The notes: generated by a model from the sequence alone, not told the origin. Positions 11,471 through 24,714 are shown, numbered from the stretch's first letter. The stretch: 64,000 bases of DNA from Ophioderma brevispina (GCA_023653785.1 JAMKCH010010243.1:1-64000), one strand, 5' to 3'. Numbers and translations are program-made.

Positions 11471-12970
11471 TATTCCTGTTCAGGACTGTTACTGAAGATT
11501 CACAGACTGAGAGAAATACATATTTTTATCTGCTTTGGTTCATAACTCATCGTTCATATAAGCCCGTACTTGAACTCAGCAATCACAAAATTGACAGAAA
11601 GGCAAATTTATTTTGTCTGCTTTGGTTCGTATAACTCATCATTTGTAAGCCGTAACTTAACAGTCGCAAGATTGACAGAATGGCAGATTTGGACTGCTTT
11701 GGTTCGTAACTAATATGCATATGCCCGTAACTTCTCAGTCACAAGATTGACAGAAAGGTAGATTTTATCTGCTTTGAATGGTAAAAACTCATTTATGAAC
11801 CCGTCACCAGATTGAAAGAAGGGCAGAGTTTGCCTGCTCTGGTTCGTAACCCTGAAATTAATTATTATAAGCTAGATTGACAGAAACATATTTTGTCTAC
11901 TAAGGTTCGTATAACTCATTATTCACAATTCCGCAACTTACCAGTCATTGAGAGAAATGCAGATTTTGTCTGCTTTGGTTCGTAACTCATTTCACAAGCC
12001 CGACCGTAACAGTCACAAGAGTGACGGGTAGATTTACCTGCTTTGGTTGGTATATCAACACTCACAATCAGACAGACTCCTTAATCACAAGATTAACAGA
12101 AATACATACTTTTGTGTGCTTTGCATGGAGAGTAATCAGCATTTACAAGACCGTAACTCAATGTCACAAGATTGAGAGAAATTATGTCTGCTTTGGTTCG
12201 TAATCTGTGCACGATTCACAAGCCTTTAACTTAACAGGCACAAGATTGTCAGAAATGCATTTTATCTGCTTTGGAGAGAAACCTAACATTTGCAAGGCCA
12301 TAACTCTACAGTCGAAGATTATCAGAAAGAATGTCAGAAAGATAACATTTTGCATGCTTTGGTTTATAACTTAAGCCTTAAAGGCCGACTCAGAGATTCC
12401 TGAGGAGGGCGCCCTCAATTTTCAAACAAATCGTGTTTTTGCATGTACCTAATGCTTGTCCCTCTACTAATCACTGTGTGAAATGGCTAAGCTCAATCGA
12501 ATTCCTTCATATAGAAATCACATCTTTGTTATAAATTTCCGGATCCGGAACTTTTGTTGTACATAGTATCCTATGGCACTATAAGCTATACATAAATGTT
12601 TACTGCATGAAAACGAAAAATCTGATTCCATCTAACTTCGGAAATCAGCATTTTAGGTGACTATCTTTAGTTTAAGCTGGCTATTTCCATTAATACCCAG
12701 AAAAATTATATTTCGAAATCTCTGAATCAGCCTTTAACTCAACAGTCACAAGATTGTCAGAAATGCATTTTATCTGCTTTGGAGAGAAACCTAACAGTCA
12801 GACGACCGTAACTTAATTGTCACCAAATAATTTGAAGGAAATGCAGATTTTCATTTGCTTGCGATACACGTTACTCAACATAACAAGACCATAAACTCAA
12901 TATTCACAAGTCCAACAGAAAAAAAATCTTTCTGCTTTGGAAAGACATCGCATTCGTAATTTCATCAACA
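11471..12970. repeat. Degenerate satellite array, ~75-85 bp unit
   Basis: The repeated words are TCTGCTTTGGTTCGTAACTC, then a variable CACAAGCCCGTAACT, then CAGTCACAAGATTGACAGAA and a GCAGATTTT run leading back to TCTGCTTTGG. Roughly 17-18 diverged units can be followed, shrinking and mutating towards both ends. The array is interrupted by a TTAA MITE at 12382-12733, and the unit text on the two sides of that insertion is nearly the same (AGATTGTCAGAAATGC). Confidence 0.85.
12382..12733. mobile_element. TTAA-type MITE, family A, intact copy
   Basis: The 352 bp element is flanked by TTAA on both sides (12378-12381 and 12734-12737). It starts AGGCCGACTCAGAGATT and ends with the inverse AATCTCTGAATCAGCCT, and it aligns end to end with 2299-2652. 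It has inserted cleanly into one unit of the surrounding satellite, so it is younger than that array. It is non-coding and probably mobilised in trans by a piggyBac-like transposase, judging by the TTAA target. Confidence 0.88.
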
Positions 12971-15900
12971 TTCAATAGGAAATTCACTGTTGAGAGACTC
13001 GGTTCTTTACAGAGAGCTGTGTTGAACATTCCCAGTAAGATTATGCATGGAGGTGGTCTACTCCAACACACCCCTAGCACTCCTCGTTGAAAAAAAAACA
13101 TAGGCATACGCACCTCGCTATGATTTCAAGAACTCATCAAATTTACTTTATTTAAGCCACTATAGGAAAAGTTAAGACCGGTAATTTAATGCTTGCGAAT
13201 AATAGAGTTCAATAATCGACAGATAACGACATATTTGCTCAAAAAAGGTCATTTGAAGTCATTGCTTGTACGCTACAGTTATGCAAAACGTATGTGAACT
13301 GAATTTTCAGACTTTGGAAAACGTCAACTTGAGCCCATGTCCAGAAGTCATATAGATCTATTAATGGTTCGGCTATGATTATAAATTCAAAGTGACTTTT
13401 CAAATTTCACAGTTTTTGCACCGTAATTGGGTTGTATCAGTCCCACACACGTGCAATCCATAAACACGACCCAATTTCAATATCGTGCTGTCCATTCTGG
13501 GAGGCGATTTGGGTGGAGAATTACATATTTTAATACCATCCTTAGAGCGTAAACATATCAGGAGAAATTATGGTAATATACCAGCAGTGTTAAGTATTGG
13601 TGATGGTAACTGACCCCATACTTAACAGTCAATCACTGGTACTCTTTCCTTCCTCCTAGTACTTTACCCCAGATTCTTTTCGCTATAAAACGCCCTAGGA
13701 TTGACACCTAGTAAGTGCCCATTTTTAATTCTTTACCCGCGGGACGGAGTTAAGATTTATAAGTTTTAAAAAATTCACTATTTTCACCAAAATGTTAAAC
13801 AAAAATGCCAGAACCATCTAGATTCGTGACAAGAATGTATTGCTATCATAAGTTCATTTTCAACTAAGTCCATCATGTACAGGATCGGATCTGTGGCTCC
13901 CGAAATATCTTGATTGTATCTTTAACTTTCACGAACTGACAATTGTAAAGAGCTATGTTCGATTCAGACGCCTGTAAAGTGTTAATAAGTGAACCAAATC
14001 CTCTAATATTTCACTCCCATTTCACCCAGACGCGACAGCAGTACGGTGTATGGGAAGCGAACTATATAGCTTAGCGCTTAATAACCAGCTATAGGATATA
14101 CCCTAACATGTGTTTGAAACTCGCCAAGTTTCCCATTGAAATCTGTAAAGCAGCTTTTTTGGGTGAGCCTCTCTGCTTGGAGCGTCAAATGGCAATACAT
14201 CGCAACGTGGTCACGGTCGTGTCGATTAGCTTTTCCTATAGTAGATCTAAGAGTATGATTGGCACTTGTCAATAACGTAGTAAACGCAGACGGAAATGAA
14301 CGATTTGTCCCTTTTTCGTGCCATAGAAATTGGTATAAAAGATGCCATGCAAAGCTACGACGCAACCTGAGCTCTTCTGGTTACCAGAACTCGTCAGGGT
14401 TTAGCTTTAGACGCCAGCTACGTGCACGGAACAAAGAACCTATGGCCCTTCTTTACCATCCTAATGTGCTTTCGCACGTGTATGACACTTTCTTTCGCCT
14501 GCTACGGGCGTTTTCACCACAAAAATGTTGAAAAATAGGATAAAAAAGGGGGATTGGAAATGTTGAAAAGTGGTGGAATAAAATCTTAAGCGAAAAGAGG
14601 TGTTCTTTATTATCCGGTGAAATAAAAATGAGAAAAACTACGCAAGACGTGAAAAGTCCCGAGTGAGCCCACCCAATGCTATTGAAAAACAGGATTTCAA
14701 ATAAACGCCGTTTATTTCTGAATGGAGAAAAGGAAAATAGTATTTGATGGCAAAGCTCGAGGCGAAGAAAAACACGGGGTGAAAAGAGCAGCCTATTCAA
14801 AGTGGCCACCCCGTGCTCGCATGTTTCATGGCCTCAAGGTGTATACCGACATCTGTCTTAACCCTAGTGAGCATACACACACGACTTGAGGACCAAAGAG
14901 AGGAGAGAGAGTTTCTTATGCCAGCAAGAGTTTCACCATCACACAGCAAACACTCACAGCCTGACCTTGTACGGAAAATCCCGCAACATATCCCTGATTT
15001 GTGTTGCTAAGAGTAAACACATGGCCATACACTCATTGGGAAATAGGCGGAGAAGTAAACTCATCCGTAAATTCACTGTGCTATTTATCGCCAACGCTCA
15101 TGTACAAAGGGAAACAAATAATTTGTTGAATGGGCACAAACCCACGGTACATATTCATTATGATATAGTGTTTCGCCTGTTCTGTAGCCTTTTGCTCTTT
15201 TACAAGGTTTTGACGATATAGTCATATTGCCCATGCAACAACATTTGCAATTACACAGGAGGCAGTCGGCTGCACTGGAAATGAAGACGAGCAAGCCAAA
15301 GATGATTTTGATGACGACGACGACACTTATGACAATGAAAACAAAAATAACAACATCTCTTTGCATCCTAAATTACTTTTGTTGCAAAAAAAATGTCCAT
15401 ATACAGTGATATACTCATTAAGAAATGAGTGGATCGGGGAACATGTTCCTTTAAAAGTTTCGACAATAAAGGAAGTTGGGATCTCTCCTATATCCCAGAA
15501 AACCTGCAACTTATTTTGACGGGGCTCTAATTCCACTTTTAAATATCAGATTGCAGCAGTGATTTTGGACTGTTTTGAATCTGTAGAGTATTCTCCGTTT
15601 ACCTGTGAAAAAAAATAATTACGATTTATGATTACGTTTTCAAACTAGACACGGTCAAAGGAAGGTATGTCTAGAACACGCTCAAACGATTTGCTGCTGA
15701 GAAATCGCATTTTTCAAGTCATACTTTTTGCGCCCTTTTTGAATAGGGTATACTTGCACGTGCAAGTTGTATGGGTCACAAAAGGGTTTTGATATGCTGT
15801 ATGTTATTATGCTTTATGGATATTGAAATCACAAACATGCACAGTCCGTGTACGCCAACAATTACTTAAAGCCTGTAAAAACGATGGCAGCCTTCTTTTC

Positions 15901-16032
15901 GCTAGATGAACGAGTTTTCATGGGCCTGGCGTACTTTTCTACTTTCTTTCTTGGTAGTGCAGACTTAAAATGGCTGAAGAATGACGCATTGTGGTGTGCA
16001 CATGCGTCGTCCCAAGGACAAAAGGAAAATCA
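12971..16032. other. 3-kb stretch without recognisable genes
   Basis: Several short frames exist (for example 14453-14809 minus, 118 codons; 14886-15221 plus, 111 codons), but none has recognisable domains or matched splice borders. A small GAC/GAT-rich simple repeat lies at about 15296-15345. I see nothing else to annotate. Confidence 0.35.
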
Positions 16033-19000
16033 TTACGGTGCAATATATACAAGGTGCAAGTAAAAAAGCTGAAGATGAGAAGTTACTTCTGTTGAAGATC
16101 CCCCAAAGCAGACTTGAAGCTGTCGGGGATGGATACGCAGCTCAACAAGAAGGCTATTCCATGCAATCCCTGATGGTGCGAGGGAAGAAAGAGCTGCTGT
16201 AAACAGTGGAGCTAGAGTGTGGAATGAGAAACCTCGGAGAATGACCTCTGGTAGGTGCAGAGTGTCAACCAGATTGTGATACATCTTGAACACCATCATG
16301 AGACGGCAGTTGCGGCGTCTGTCCTCCAGGGTTGGCCATTTGAAGGTGTTAATCATACTGCTGACACAGCTGTTACGCTGGTAATCACCAACTACAAATC
16401 GGGCAGCATTATGTTGAACCTGTTCCACCTTTCTGATGTTTCTTTGGGTGTGGGGGTCCCATGCGGAAGAAGCAAATCCAACAGATGGACGAAAGAACAT
16501 TGTGTAGGCACCTTCCTTTACCTTCTGGCTACAGTGGCTGAGGTTACGTGACAGGAAGGCTCTTGTTCCATTGGCTCTTTTGGTGATGACATCGATATGG
16601 GTATTGAAGTTGAGCTTAGTATCCAGATGGACTCTAAGGTACTTTGCAGAGGCTTACCACGTCCAAGACTTGAACCAGAACGTGTATACAGATGGAATAG
16701 ACGTCCTCTTGTTGGTAATTTGAAGGACCTGGCACTTGCTGGCATTGAACCTCATCAGCACCTTTTGATTCCAGTCTTGGCTATATCCAGGTCCTTCTGT
16801 AGTTTTCTAAGAATCGCAGGGGGAAAGATGGTGACTGCCATTGGTCTCATCCATTTGGTCTAATGGCCATTTGCTAACTTCCCCATGGTCTATACATTTA
16901 ATCTAATAACCATTTAGGCTAATAACTCATTTAGTTCATAGCCATGTAGTCTAATATCTCATCTGGTCTAATCTCCGAACGTCTAATATCCATAGCGTCT
17001 ATAACCGATGTGGTCTAATGCCAATTGGTCTAATACTCATCTGGTCTATATTCTTTGTCTAATATCCATTTGGTCTAATACGCCATTGGTCTACATATCA
17101 ATTTGGTCTCATATCATCTGGTCTAATATCCATCTGGTCTACTCTAATACCCATTTGGTCTAATATCATTTGGTCTAATATCCATTTGGTCTAATATCCA
17201 TTTGGTCTAATATCCCTTTGGTCTAATATCTATCCATTTGGTCGAATATCCATTTGGTCTAATATCCATTGGTCTAATGTCATCTGTTCCAAATGGGTAT
17301 TAGACCAACATTGTGGGTTATAGAGTATGATCGTAGACAAATGGGCATTAGACTAGAGGGTCATTAGACCAAATGGCTATTGGACATTTGTGGTAGATAA
17401 ATTGGATGTTAGACTTATGGCATTAGCAAATTGGTATAGACAATTTGGGTTTTAGACCAATGAAGTTATACCAAGGCTATTAGAATAAGACCAAATGGGA
17501 TTATACCAAATGGCAATAAACCGCAAGGAGATCTAGCTGTCATCAGCGAACAATCTAGTAGTGGCAGATGTAAACACTGAGGGAGATCGTTGATATAGTA
17601 TAAAAAGTAAGGGGCCTAATACGCTGCCCTGAGGAACCCAATGTAACCTTATCTCCAGCTCTTCTGACCATCAACGAGTACGACCTGGGTTTTGGAATGA
17701 AAAAAGTCGCTGATCCACTGAGAAGGGTCAGCCAGGAATCCATCGCTTATTTTCACAGACGATGGCGGTGGGGACGCCTTGGTCAAAAGCTTTTTTTCTT
17801 GTTCGTATTCCAAGAGGATTGGACACCCGGTTGGGGTTTGTTAACAAGAGTTTTGGCCAGGTCAAGAACGACCTTTCCTGCACCCATGCTGGGCATCTGA
17901 CCGGACCCTTTTGTCATCCGGTACGTATGATGGCACAGTGAATGATATTTAAAATACTTGCACAAAACTGATGTCAAGGAGATGGGACGGTAGTTGGCAG
18001 GAGAAGAGCCCTCCCTTTCTTGCCAGAGGGCCCATCTGGGCCTTCCAATGTGTTGGAACTCTGCCTTGCTCAATAGAAGGGCTGAAACAGCAGGTGACTG
18101 CCGAGATACCTCGATACGGTACCTTTCAAAGCTTGATAGGATCCATCAGGTCTGAACATTAAAGGCTTCAGTTTCTCAAGAGTTTGATGACTCCGTTCTG
18201 ACAGATGGTATATCAGCAAGACGGGTGCTGGACATTTAAAAAGTCCATAAGGGATACCTGTTGTCTTTGGAAAAGACGACCTGAACTGTCTATTTCTTGA
18301 GGCTTTTGAACCTGTCCGACCATCTCTGTCCTTTGTTTGTACGGCGAGCTTTTCCTTGAAGCATGAGATTTTCTTCTGATAGCACGCTTAGTTGCTGAAG
18401 TAAACCAAGGCTGGTTAAATCTTGAGACGAAGGCTTTGAAGAAACACACGTCAATAAAACTTTTTCAGCCCAGTCTGGTATAGTGGCCAGCAAGGAGCGC
18501 AACTTAGTGGAAGAAGAGAGAACGTTTGAGTGTATTTTTTGGTAGAAAAATGGATGACTCTCTCATCAATGTCCATCCAGATCTGCTCTATTCCACAACA
18601 AGATTTTGCGACGGACTGGTCTCCTTCTGATGGCACATTTACCTCAGCAAATTACACCATCAGGATCACTTAGAGCCGAAGACCACAGCAGTGCTGATCA
18701 AAAGGAGATTTGTCACACGAAGTCTAAAGTGCGGTCTCCATCTAGTTGGGAAATCAACCAGTTGGCATCAAGCTGAACTGTCACAGAGGTCGAGGCTATT
18801 TTATTTATTGATTTTTTAGTGACGAGAAGTGTTAACACTGTTGGTACTCCAATTGATGTCCCGTAAATTTTAATGTCACCATGATCCCTATGCGATGCCG
18901 GGATTTGCTTGACACAATTTGGTACAAGGGTGCGTGTAAGATCTTCTAGTCGTTGTCATCGTGTGTTGGTTGAGCGGTACAGTGACGCAACCACATTATT

Positions 19001-19300
19001 CTGGATACTTTGATGACCTTTGCTGCCAATTTCAGGTTGTTATTTTCAATATCTGTGGTGGTGTTCAACGAACTATGATGCCGTTACGATACGCCTCCAT
19101 TACATTCCTTAGGGTCCTCGACGACACAAATGTTCCAAGTACTTGTCAGCATTCCTTGAAATTGTTGACCGATATGGGACTCCTTCTCTCCCCCTTGATA
19201 TGTACTTGGAAGCTCTTTATTGCTTCGAGCTTCAAAACCTGGTAGAAGTGACTTGCCATGGGAGTGTTTACCAGTGAGGTCTTCCATGTTCATCTGGTGT
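16033..19300 (-). pseudogene. Degraded LINE (CR1/Jockey group), ORF2 remnant
   Basis: Reading the minus strand from ~19300 down, fragments of a non-LTR retrotransposon polyprotein appear in order. There is a poorly kept region that may be endonuclease (19.3-18.6 kb) and a linker with FNQPWFTSATKRAIRRK (~18.4 kb). The reverse transcriptase start ANYRPISLTSVLCK lies at ~18.0 kb, a thumb-proximal VTLGSSGQ (a decayed GVPQGS motif) at ~17.6 kb, the catalytic RLFADDS at ~17.54 kb and LQKDLDIAKTG at ~16.79 kb. The C-terminal WDPHTQRNIRKVEQVQHNAA lies at ~16.45 kb, and an FFPRTIR-type ending at ~16.15 kb. The frame changes several times and stops are present, so it is inactive. A minisatellite interrupts it at 16840-17525. 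Confidence 0.85.
16840..17525. repeat. 16-bp minisatellite with inverted second half
   Basis: From ~16840 to ~17285 the plus strand repeats ATTTGGTCTAATATCC with variants (CATCTGGTCTAAT, CCATTGGTCTAAT). From ~17290 to ~17525 it carries the reverse complement, GGTATTAGACCAAAT-like words. The array sits between the LINE's RLFADDS motif and LQKDLDIAKTG, where only a few codons are expected, so it grew inside the element. Confidence 0.85.
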
Positions 19301-20891
19301 TTTTTTTATTCCACCATCCTTGATGCATTCAATCTGATAGGCCTATCTATGTAATTTTTAGTCCAATTTAAACCAGTCCCAGCCACCCTGACTCACCTAT
19401 AGCTAAGTCATAGCCGACCAAATGTGTAAAACCAAAGCACCTCTCCAGCTCTACGCTTTCGTGAGAGAACTTTCAAAGGTTTTATGCGGAAAGTGCTGAA
19501 TCTGGTAGTCTAGGGACGCTGTGAAAGCCAGAGGTTAATGGATGTTGAAACCAACATATCTCAAGGTGAAGGTTCCACCAAGTAAAAATAAGAATGGCTC
19601 AGGCGCCAAAGAAACGATATCGTTGCGAAAAACATAGCCCAGGTTCGCCAGGCTCTGAGAAATGAACCAATGTGTCAGAACAGAGAAAATCTGACCGAAA
19701 ATGACAAACTCTGAAACAAATTCTTAGAAGTCCATGGAAGGGAATGTGGCTTTTTGCAAAGCTTGTGACCAAGCAGGTACTTGCACAAAAGGAATGTTAA
19801 CAGGTTGAATACAAGGAAAACAAGTTTTACACAAGACAAATTTTAAACAATAAATAGCAAAAATTTTGAATTACACCATTATCTTTAAGTCAACCAAGGA
19901 GACAGCGTAAAAATAGCACAACTCCAGAGACATGGAATTTGAATCGATTTTTCTTTTTTTTATTTCAATTATTGTGTGGAATTATATTGACATTAATACT
20001 ATGATGGAATGCTACAAAATACTGAACCTTACATAACCCAAAGTAATGCATTAAGTGATCTTCCATCGACTTTAAGATGTAGAACGGTTTGCACAATTGA
20101 ATATGTTAGGAAATCATCTCACCTTATAACCGTTGCCTATTTAAAAAAATGTCAAAAAGGTTTAAACTTGGAAGAAATCCTTGAAATAAAACCTAGTGAT
20201 TCATAAAACCCAATTTAAGGTGGTGCACAAGTTTACTCCACATATTTCCCGACAGGGAAGAGGGAAACCAGTTTGATTCCCTCCACAAGGAGTACAGCCA
20301 CACACAAACATCAATAATTCCTTTACCCATTCCCAGATTCAAGAGTAAATAGCAGAATGGTGTGTGTGTGTTCTCTATATGAAATTCTTGGATGTTCCCT
20401 ACACCATCCTATTCTATTGCTCTACAGAGAAGCAGAATGGGATGATTTTAAGGACAAAAAATGAAAAATAGAAAGCCACCCCCCCCCAATTCACAGACTT
20501 CAGGGAAAGGCCACCCTCCAAAAAAACAGATGGTATTTAATTCAGAACAGGTGTATGAGCCAGCTCTTGAACCAGCAACCCCAATAGCTACTAATGTCAG
20601 TGTACGCATTTACTAATAACCTACACTAATCAGTGAAGCAAATAAAAACTGGGTGTCTAAGTTAATCGCTATTTACAGGGTTTCCGCCATTTTGCGGGGA
20701 GAGCCTCAAACTGGCAGAAATAGTATGGGAGACATAGTTGATACTGTCAAATATCTCTAAAAAACAGGACCTTACAAGAGGTGAATGGATTGTTATGTAA
20801 CCCCCTCATTTATTACCAATACTATTCGAGGCTGTTCCTGCAAACAACGAACTGTGCAAAGAGCAAATGGGACAGCAGCGACAAGAGTGAC
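19301..20891. other. Unassigned sequence
   Basis: A 65-codon plus-strand frame at 20009-20206 and short C-runs are present, but nothing recognisable. A hint of an antisense SINE (GAACCAGCAACCCCAATAGC near 20567) is too weak to call. Confidence 0.3.
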
Positions 20892-21035
20892 TACACTCTT
20901 GGTCATAATTCTTGGACATAACAAACGCGCGCGTGATCGTAGCGTGTACAGCACCTACGTGCAACACGGTGGTGCGCTGTTTTGGCGGGAAGGGGCGTAG
21001 GTTCTAAAATGTCCAAGAAATTATGAGCCAGAGTA
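20892..21035. mobile_element. MITE, family C, 144 bp
   Basis: The left end TACACTCTTGGTCATAATTC, followed by TTGGACAT, is inverted at the right as ATGTCCAAGAAATTATGAGC followed by CAGAGTA. The core TGGTGCGCTGTTTTGGCGG recurs at about 62838-62856, inside a second, more diverged copy. The unusually CpG-rich interior (AACGCGCGCGTGATCG) contrasts with the AT-rich surroundings. Confidence 0.7.
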
Positions 21036-23297
21036 TTAGCTTGCACACATGCACTGATTGTATATGAAGTATTGTCACGTAACTATGATAAAGGAAACAT
21101 GGAATAGTCTGTCAATATAAGTTAAAGTTACAAAGCACTGTGAACAAAATTCATTTTGACACTACATTAAAAAACAATAAGGGGAGTTCCTGATGTATTT
21201 GAAAAAAAAGATCTTGTCATGTATTTGGGAGTATTTGACATCTCGATAACTTAACTAGCACATAAACCTGCCACACAAAACTTCACTTATACCTGAAAGG
21301 GAAGTGAAAGAGTCATTCTAAACTTTCAATCCAAATCGTTCAAGAGGAAAATTGTTTGACCTGGCATGACAGGTCCGCTTTAGGCCAATCTACCATATAG
21401 GTGTTGTATACGTATTCCACTTTTGTATAAAATTGTGCCTTATTAACACAAAATCTTTCTTTTTATTGGTAGATTCTTAGAAAATAATTTAACCAAAAAA
21501 GGTGAGAAAAATATCTAGATTTATATCTTCTCCACATGCGTATAAAGAATATTTATCAAGGTTAATTTAAGCACTGATTACCCTGTTTTTATCCCGCTTT
21601 ATACCAAAATAGGGTCAAAATTTGTGAGCAATTTAAAAATACTAATGCAAAGAATTAATACAAAATCTAAAAAGATTTTCTTAATTATTTATTTTCCACA
21701 TAAATGCACCTTAATATAAAACTGAATGTACCCAATGCATGACTTGGAGATAAGCATATCATGAAATCAAGGTCTCGTCTTTTTAAGGTAAAGCAACGTA
21801 TATACAAAGGATTACAAAAAGGTCACTTTTCACTTTTACTTTCCCCCTACGATGACCTCAATAATTACTGCTCAGGATGATTAAGTTAACCGTCGGTTGA
21901 AATAGATTGGTTCATTTGATTCTGTCAATTTTCATTTGATTTTCCCTACCTCACAATGTAAACAAACGTATGGACATGTGCAAGCAACAAAATCTCCGGC
22001 AGGTTCACAGTGGGAATATAAATGACTTGGTAATCACAAAAAGTGATTGGTTACAAGGGTTGAATAAATGTTTCTACGATAGCAACCAATGGTGATGGAA
22101 AGTAGTCCGTGCAAATAACTTCTGTCAAACACAAGTTGAGGCTACTTGCATGGATTATGGATGCAGCGCTGGTTAATTTTATACAGGTACGTCAGCTAGC
22201 GAAGAGAGAGAATCAACACAAACTTACTTGAGCACTAGCAGCGGGAGAATTATCTTGCCACATCTTGAGAAAACACAAGTGCCTATTGTGAGATTTATCA
22301 TATTCTCACTGTTTAGGGGTCATTATAGTTTGTTCGGAATTAGCGAGGCAACAATTTGGGTTTACTTTTTCATCTGAACCGGTGAGGAGATTTGATTTGC
22401 TCGCATTTTGTTATGGCTCTATCTTTTGGTAGTATTTTAAATTTCATTTTATTCAAATTAACACCATGTTTGCAAAAGCTATGCCAGGGCAAGCCACTAG
22501 GGGGGCTGTACTTTTCTTAGGGGGGAGGGTGCTGGCAGATAAATTTTCCATCAAACAAGAACCAGTTTTGGAGGGGGTAAGTGACCTGATTATTCCCAAT
22601 TGAGAAATGGAGATTAATAATACAGGGTACATCTAGATAAACCTGTTGCTATTGGGAACCTGTGGATTACAGAAGTTTCACAAACTGGGATATACCTGAG
22701 AAATTTTGTTCTTTCCTGGTTCGATACTGAGAAAGTCATCAAAAGAGTACATCCATTACAAGGCATTTTGATCAACTGGTCTGTCATCTTGGCAAAACAC
22801 ATACGAAATTGATGCCAAGGATTGGGCAAAAATCTTAGTAGTGCGCACTTTCTACAACATGCATGTACACCCATGAAGTATTCCTTCTATATAGTTGTTT
22901 CAACAATATACAATAGAAGTCCAATATCGGGAGATTCATGTTAAATACTGCTAAGTACAAAGGCTTTGCTTAATAAATCCAGCTAAGGGTTTTTGGTATA
23001 GACATTTTCAAGGTGAAACAATACAAAGCACATATGGCAAAAACAATAGGTATTTATATACAGCTCAATCTGTTAAGGTCTGTGTAATTTGGTGTACAAA
23101 CTAGAATAACCTACGTAAGCACAAAAATGTACTTGGTTTAATAACTTACACAATAAGGTATAACTCATGATTCTAAATACAAAACAGCACTAAAATTCCC
23201 AAATGAAATTGAAAGGAATGTCCAAAGTTGAAAATAATACTATAGTATGTTTTAGGAATGGCCATGCAAGTTAAAATTTTAGGAATGGCCTATTTAA
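21036..23297. other. 2.2-kb stretch without recognisable genes
   Basis: An 86-codon minus-strand frame at 22614-22874 has several cysteines but no recognisable pattern or convincing exon borders. I see no other feature. Confidence 0.35.
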
Positions 23298-23643
23298 AGG
23301 TCCATGGCCCGATCGCTAATAGCCTCGTCCCCAGAAGCCCCAGATTTTCCGGAAGTGGTCAATATTTTGGTATCAGAAGAAAGCTACTATTTTTCTCATT
23401 TACCCTGTGAAATCTTAGAGCCAAAGGATGTTTGGTTTGGAAGTTATGAGAGAAAATGTGCTCCATTTTGGTCGATCAATATTAATTTTACACAGTACTC
23501 TATGGGGCTTACAAAATCACGTTTTTAGCTCTCACATCAAAACGGATTGAAATATCGGCGTGAAACTTTACAGATGGGGTTTTAGAGTGAAGGCCAATCT
23601 ATCAAGATGAAAGCTTCATATCCTTAAATCGGGCCATCCCCCT
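23298..23643. mobile_element. TTAA-type MITE, family B, monomer
   Basis: The 346 bp element starts AGGTCCATGGCCCGATC and ends CGGGCCATCCCCCT, and is flanked by TTAA at 23294-23297 and 23644-23647. Its body (AAGCTACTATTTTTCTCATT, ACCCTGTGAAATCTTAG, AAACTTTACAGATGGGG) recurs at 50024-50350, inverted at 50375-50578, and again at 61207-61469. It is non-coding. Confidence 0.85.
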
Positions 23644-23647
23644 TTAA

Positions 23648-24238
23648 TATGAAAATGACCCAAAGTGTGGGGTTGAATATATTTTGCTAATAAGACATCC
23701 AGATTGTGTAAAAAACAAATCTGCAAATACAATCTGGATGCCCTCACACAAATATAATTTTTTTACAATCCAAATCCACAGATTAGAAAAGACCTATTTT
23801 GAATGAATGTGAATAATATTTCAATATGTTGAAATATTAGACTCCAGCACAGTCTGAACAACTACCTTAAAATCCATGTTTTCTAAAACTGTGCTTTGGT
23901 GAGAATTATCATTTGTATCTCCAGTTAGCCTTATTATGGGATTAAAATTCAGTATAAACACATTTCTATACTGCATCTTACATTTAAAAAAAATAGTACT
24001 TTTTCCCTCTGGAATCAGAAGTGTTTAAAAAAGACACCTTTGGAAAATGCATGTGTTAAATTTGCTGTCAACATTTGTATTGAATGCCTAGCCTTAATGA
24101 AATCATTCCTGTAAGTTTTCTACACTATATATAACAAAATTAAGTAGAAGATTCAAAAGTTTATCTCTATAATAAACCCCACTTAGGATACTAAAGTTTG
24201 AAGCAACAACCATGAGGCAGAGAATAGACGGAGTCACC
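23648..24238. other. Unassigned AT-rich sequence
   Basis: A short pair of similar words (CAGATTGTGTAAAAAACAAA and ATACAATCTGGATG) forms a weak hairpin near 23699-23740. Nothing else was seen. Confidence 0.3.
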
Positions 24239-24460
24239 CAAGAGAAGATATCAGTAGCTTCCCACAATGCATTGCTTCCAATGGAGGTTTTTGTACAGGT
24301 ACTGATGTGAATCGTTAGAGATGAAACATGGCTAAATTAACAGTACTGATCACAAACTAGCATTTAAAGAATGTTTCAACTCTAACGATTCACTTGACTA
24401 CCTGTACAAAAATCTCATTGGAAGCAATGCATTGTGGGAAGCAACTGATATCTTCTCTTG
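24239..24460. mobile_element. Foldback MITE with ~100-bp arms
   Basis: The left arm CAAGAGAAGATATCAG, continuing through CTTCCCACAATGCATTGCTT to CGATTCAC-type sequence, is repeated inverted at the right with few mismatches. The arms are about 90-100 bp around a ~40 bp loop. AGTCACC (or AGTCACCC) occurs directly on both flanks (24232 and 24461), a 7-8 bp target-site duplication that points to a hAT-like mechanism. Confidence 0.8.
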
Positions 24461-24468
24461 AGTCACCC

Positions 24469-24660
24469 TATGAGCTACAACATTCTCATCTACCAAAGGC
24501 ACAGTTCAGTGTAGTTTATGTGCCTAAATTAACATGAATTGACTGAATATGTTCTGGGTATCATAATCATACTCAAAACCAGTGGATGTATCATCGAAAA
24601 AACACTGGTGAATGAAAGTTATCATACTCTGCCATGGGATTAGCTCAAAGTGTCACTTAT
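24469..24660. repeat. Dispersed repeat, family D, copy 1
   Basis: TATGAGCTACAACATTCTCA, CACAGTTCAGTG, ACTCAAAACCAGTGGATGTA and GAATGAAAGTTA align collinearly with 49018-49200. The class is unknown; no TIR or tRNA boxes were found. It directly follows the foldback MITE, which may have inserted in it. Confidence 0.6.
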
Positions 24661-24714
24661 GCTCCAGTGGCACCAGCATCCATACAAAATGTTCACACCA
24701 CAATTAGAACCTTT

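Noticed and set aside
11471..12970. Satellite units considered as a gene family or array of tRNA-like units because of repeated GGTTCGTAAC
   Set aside because: GGTTCGTAAC lacks the B-box ending and there is no A-box; the units are plain satellite.
15085..15366. Hydrophobic minus-strand ORF near 15.2 kb
   Set aside because: Its valine/isoleucine-rich part is the translated GAC/GAT simple repeat.
22614..22874. Cysteine-containing 86-codon minus-strand ORF
   Set aside because: No cysteine spacing of a known module and no exon borders.
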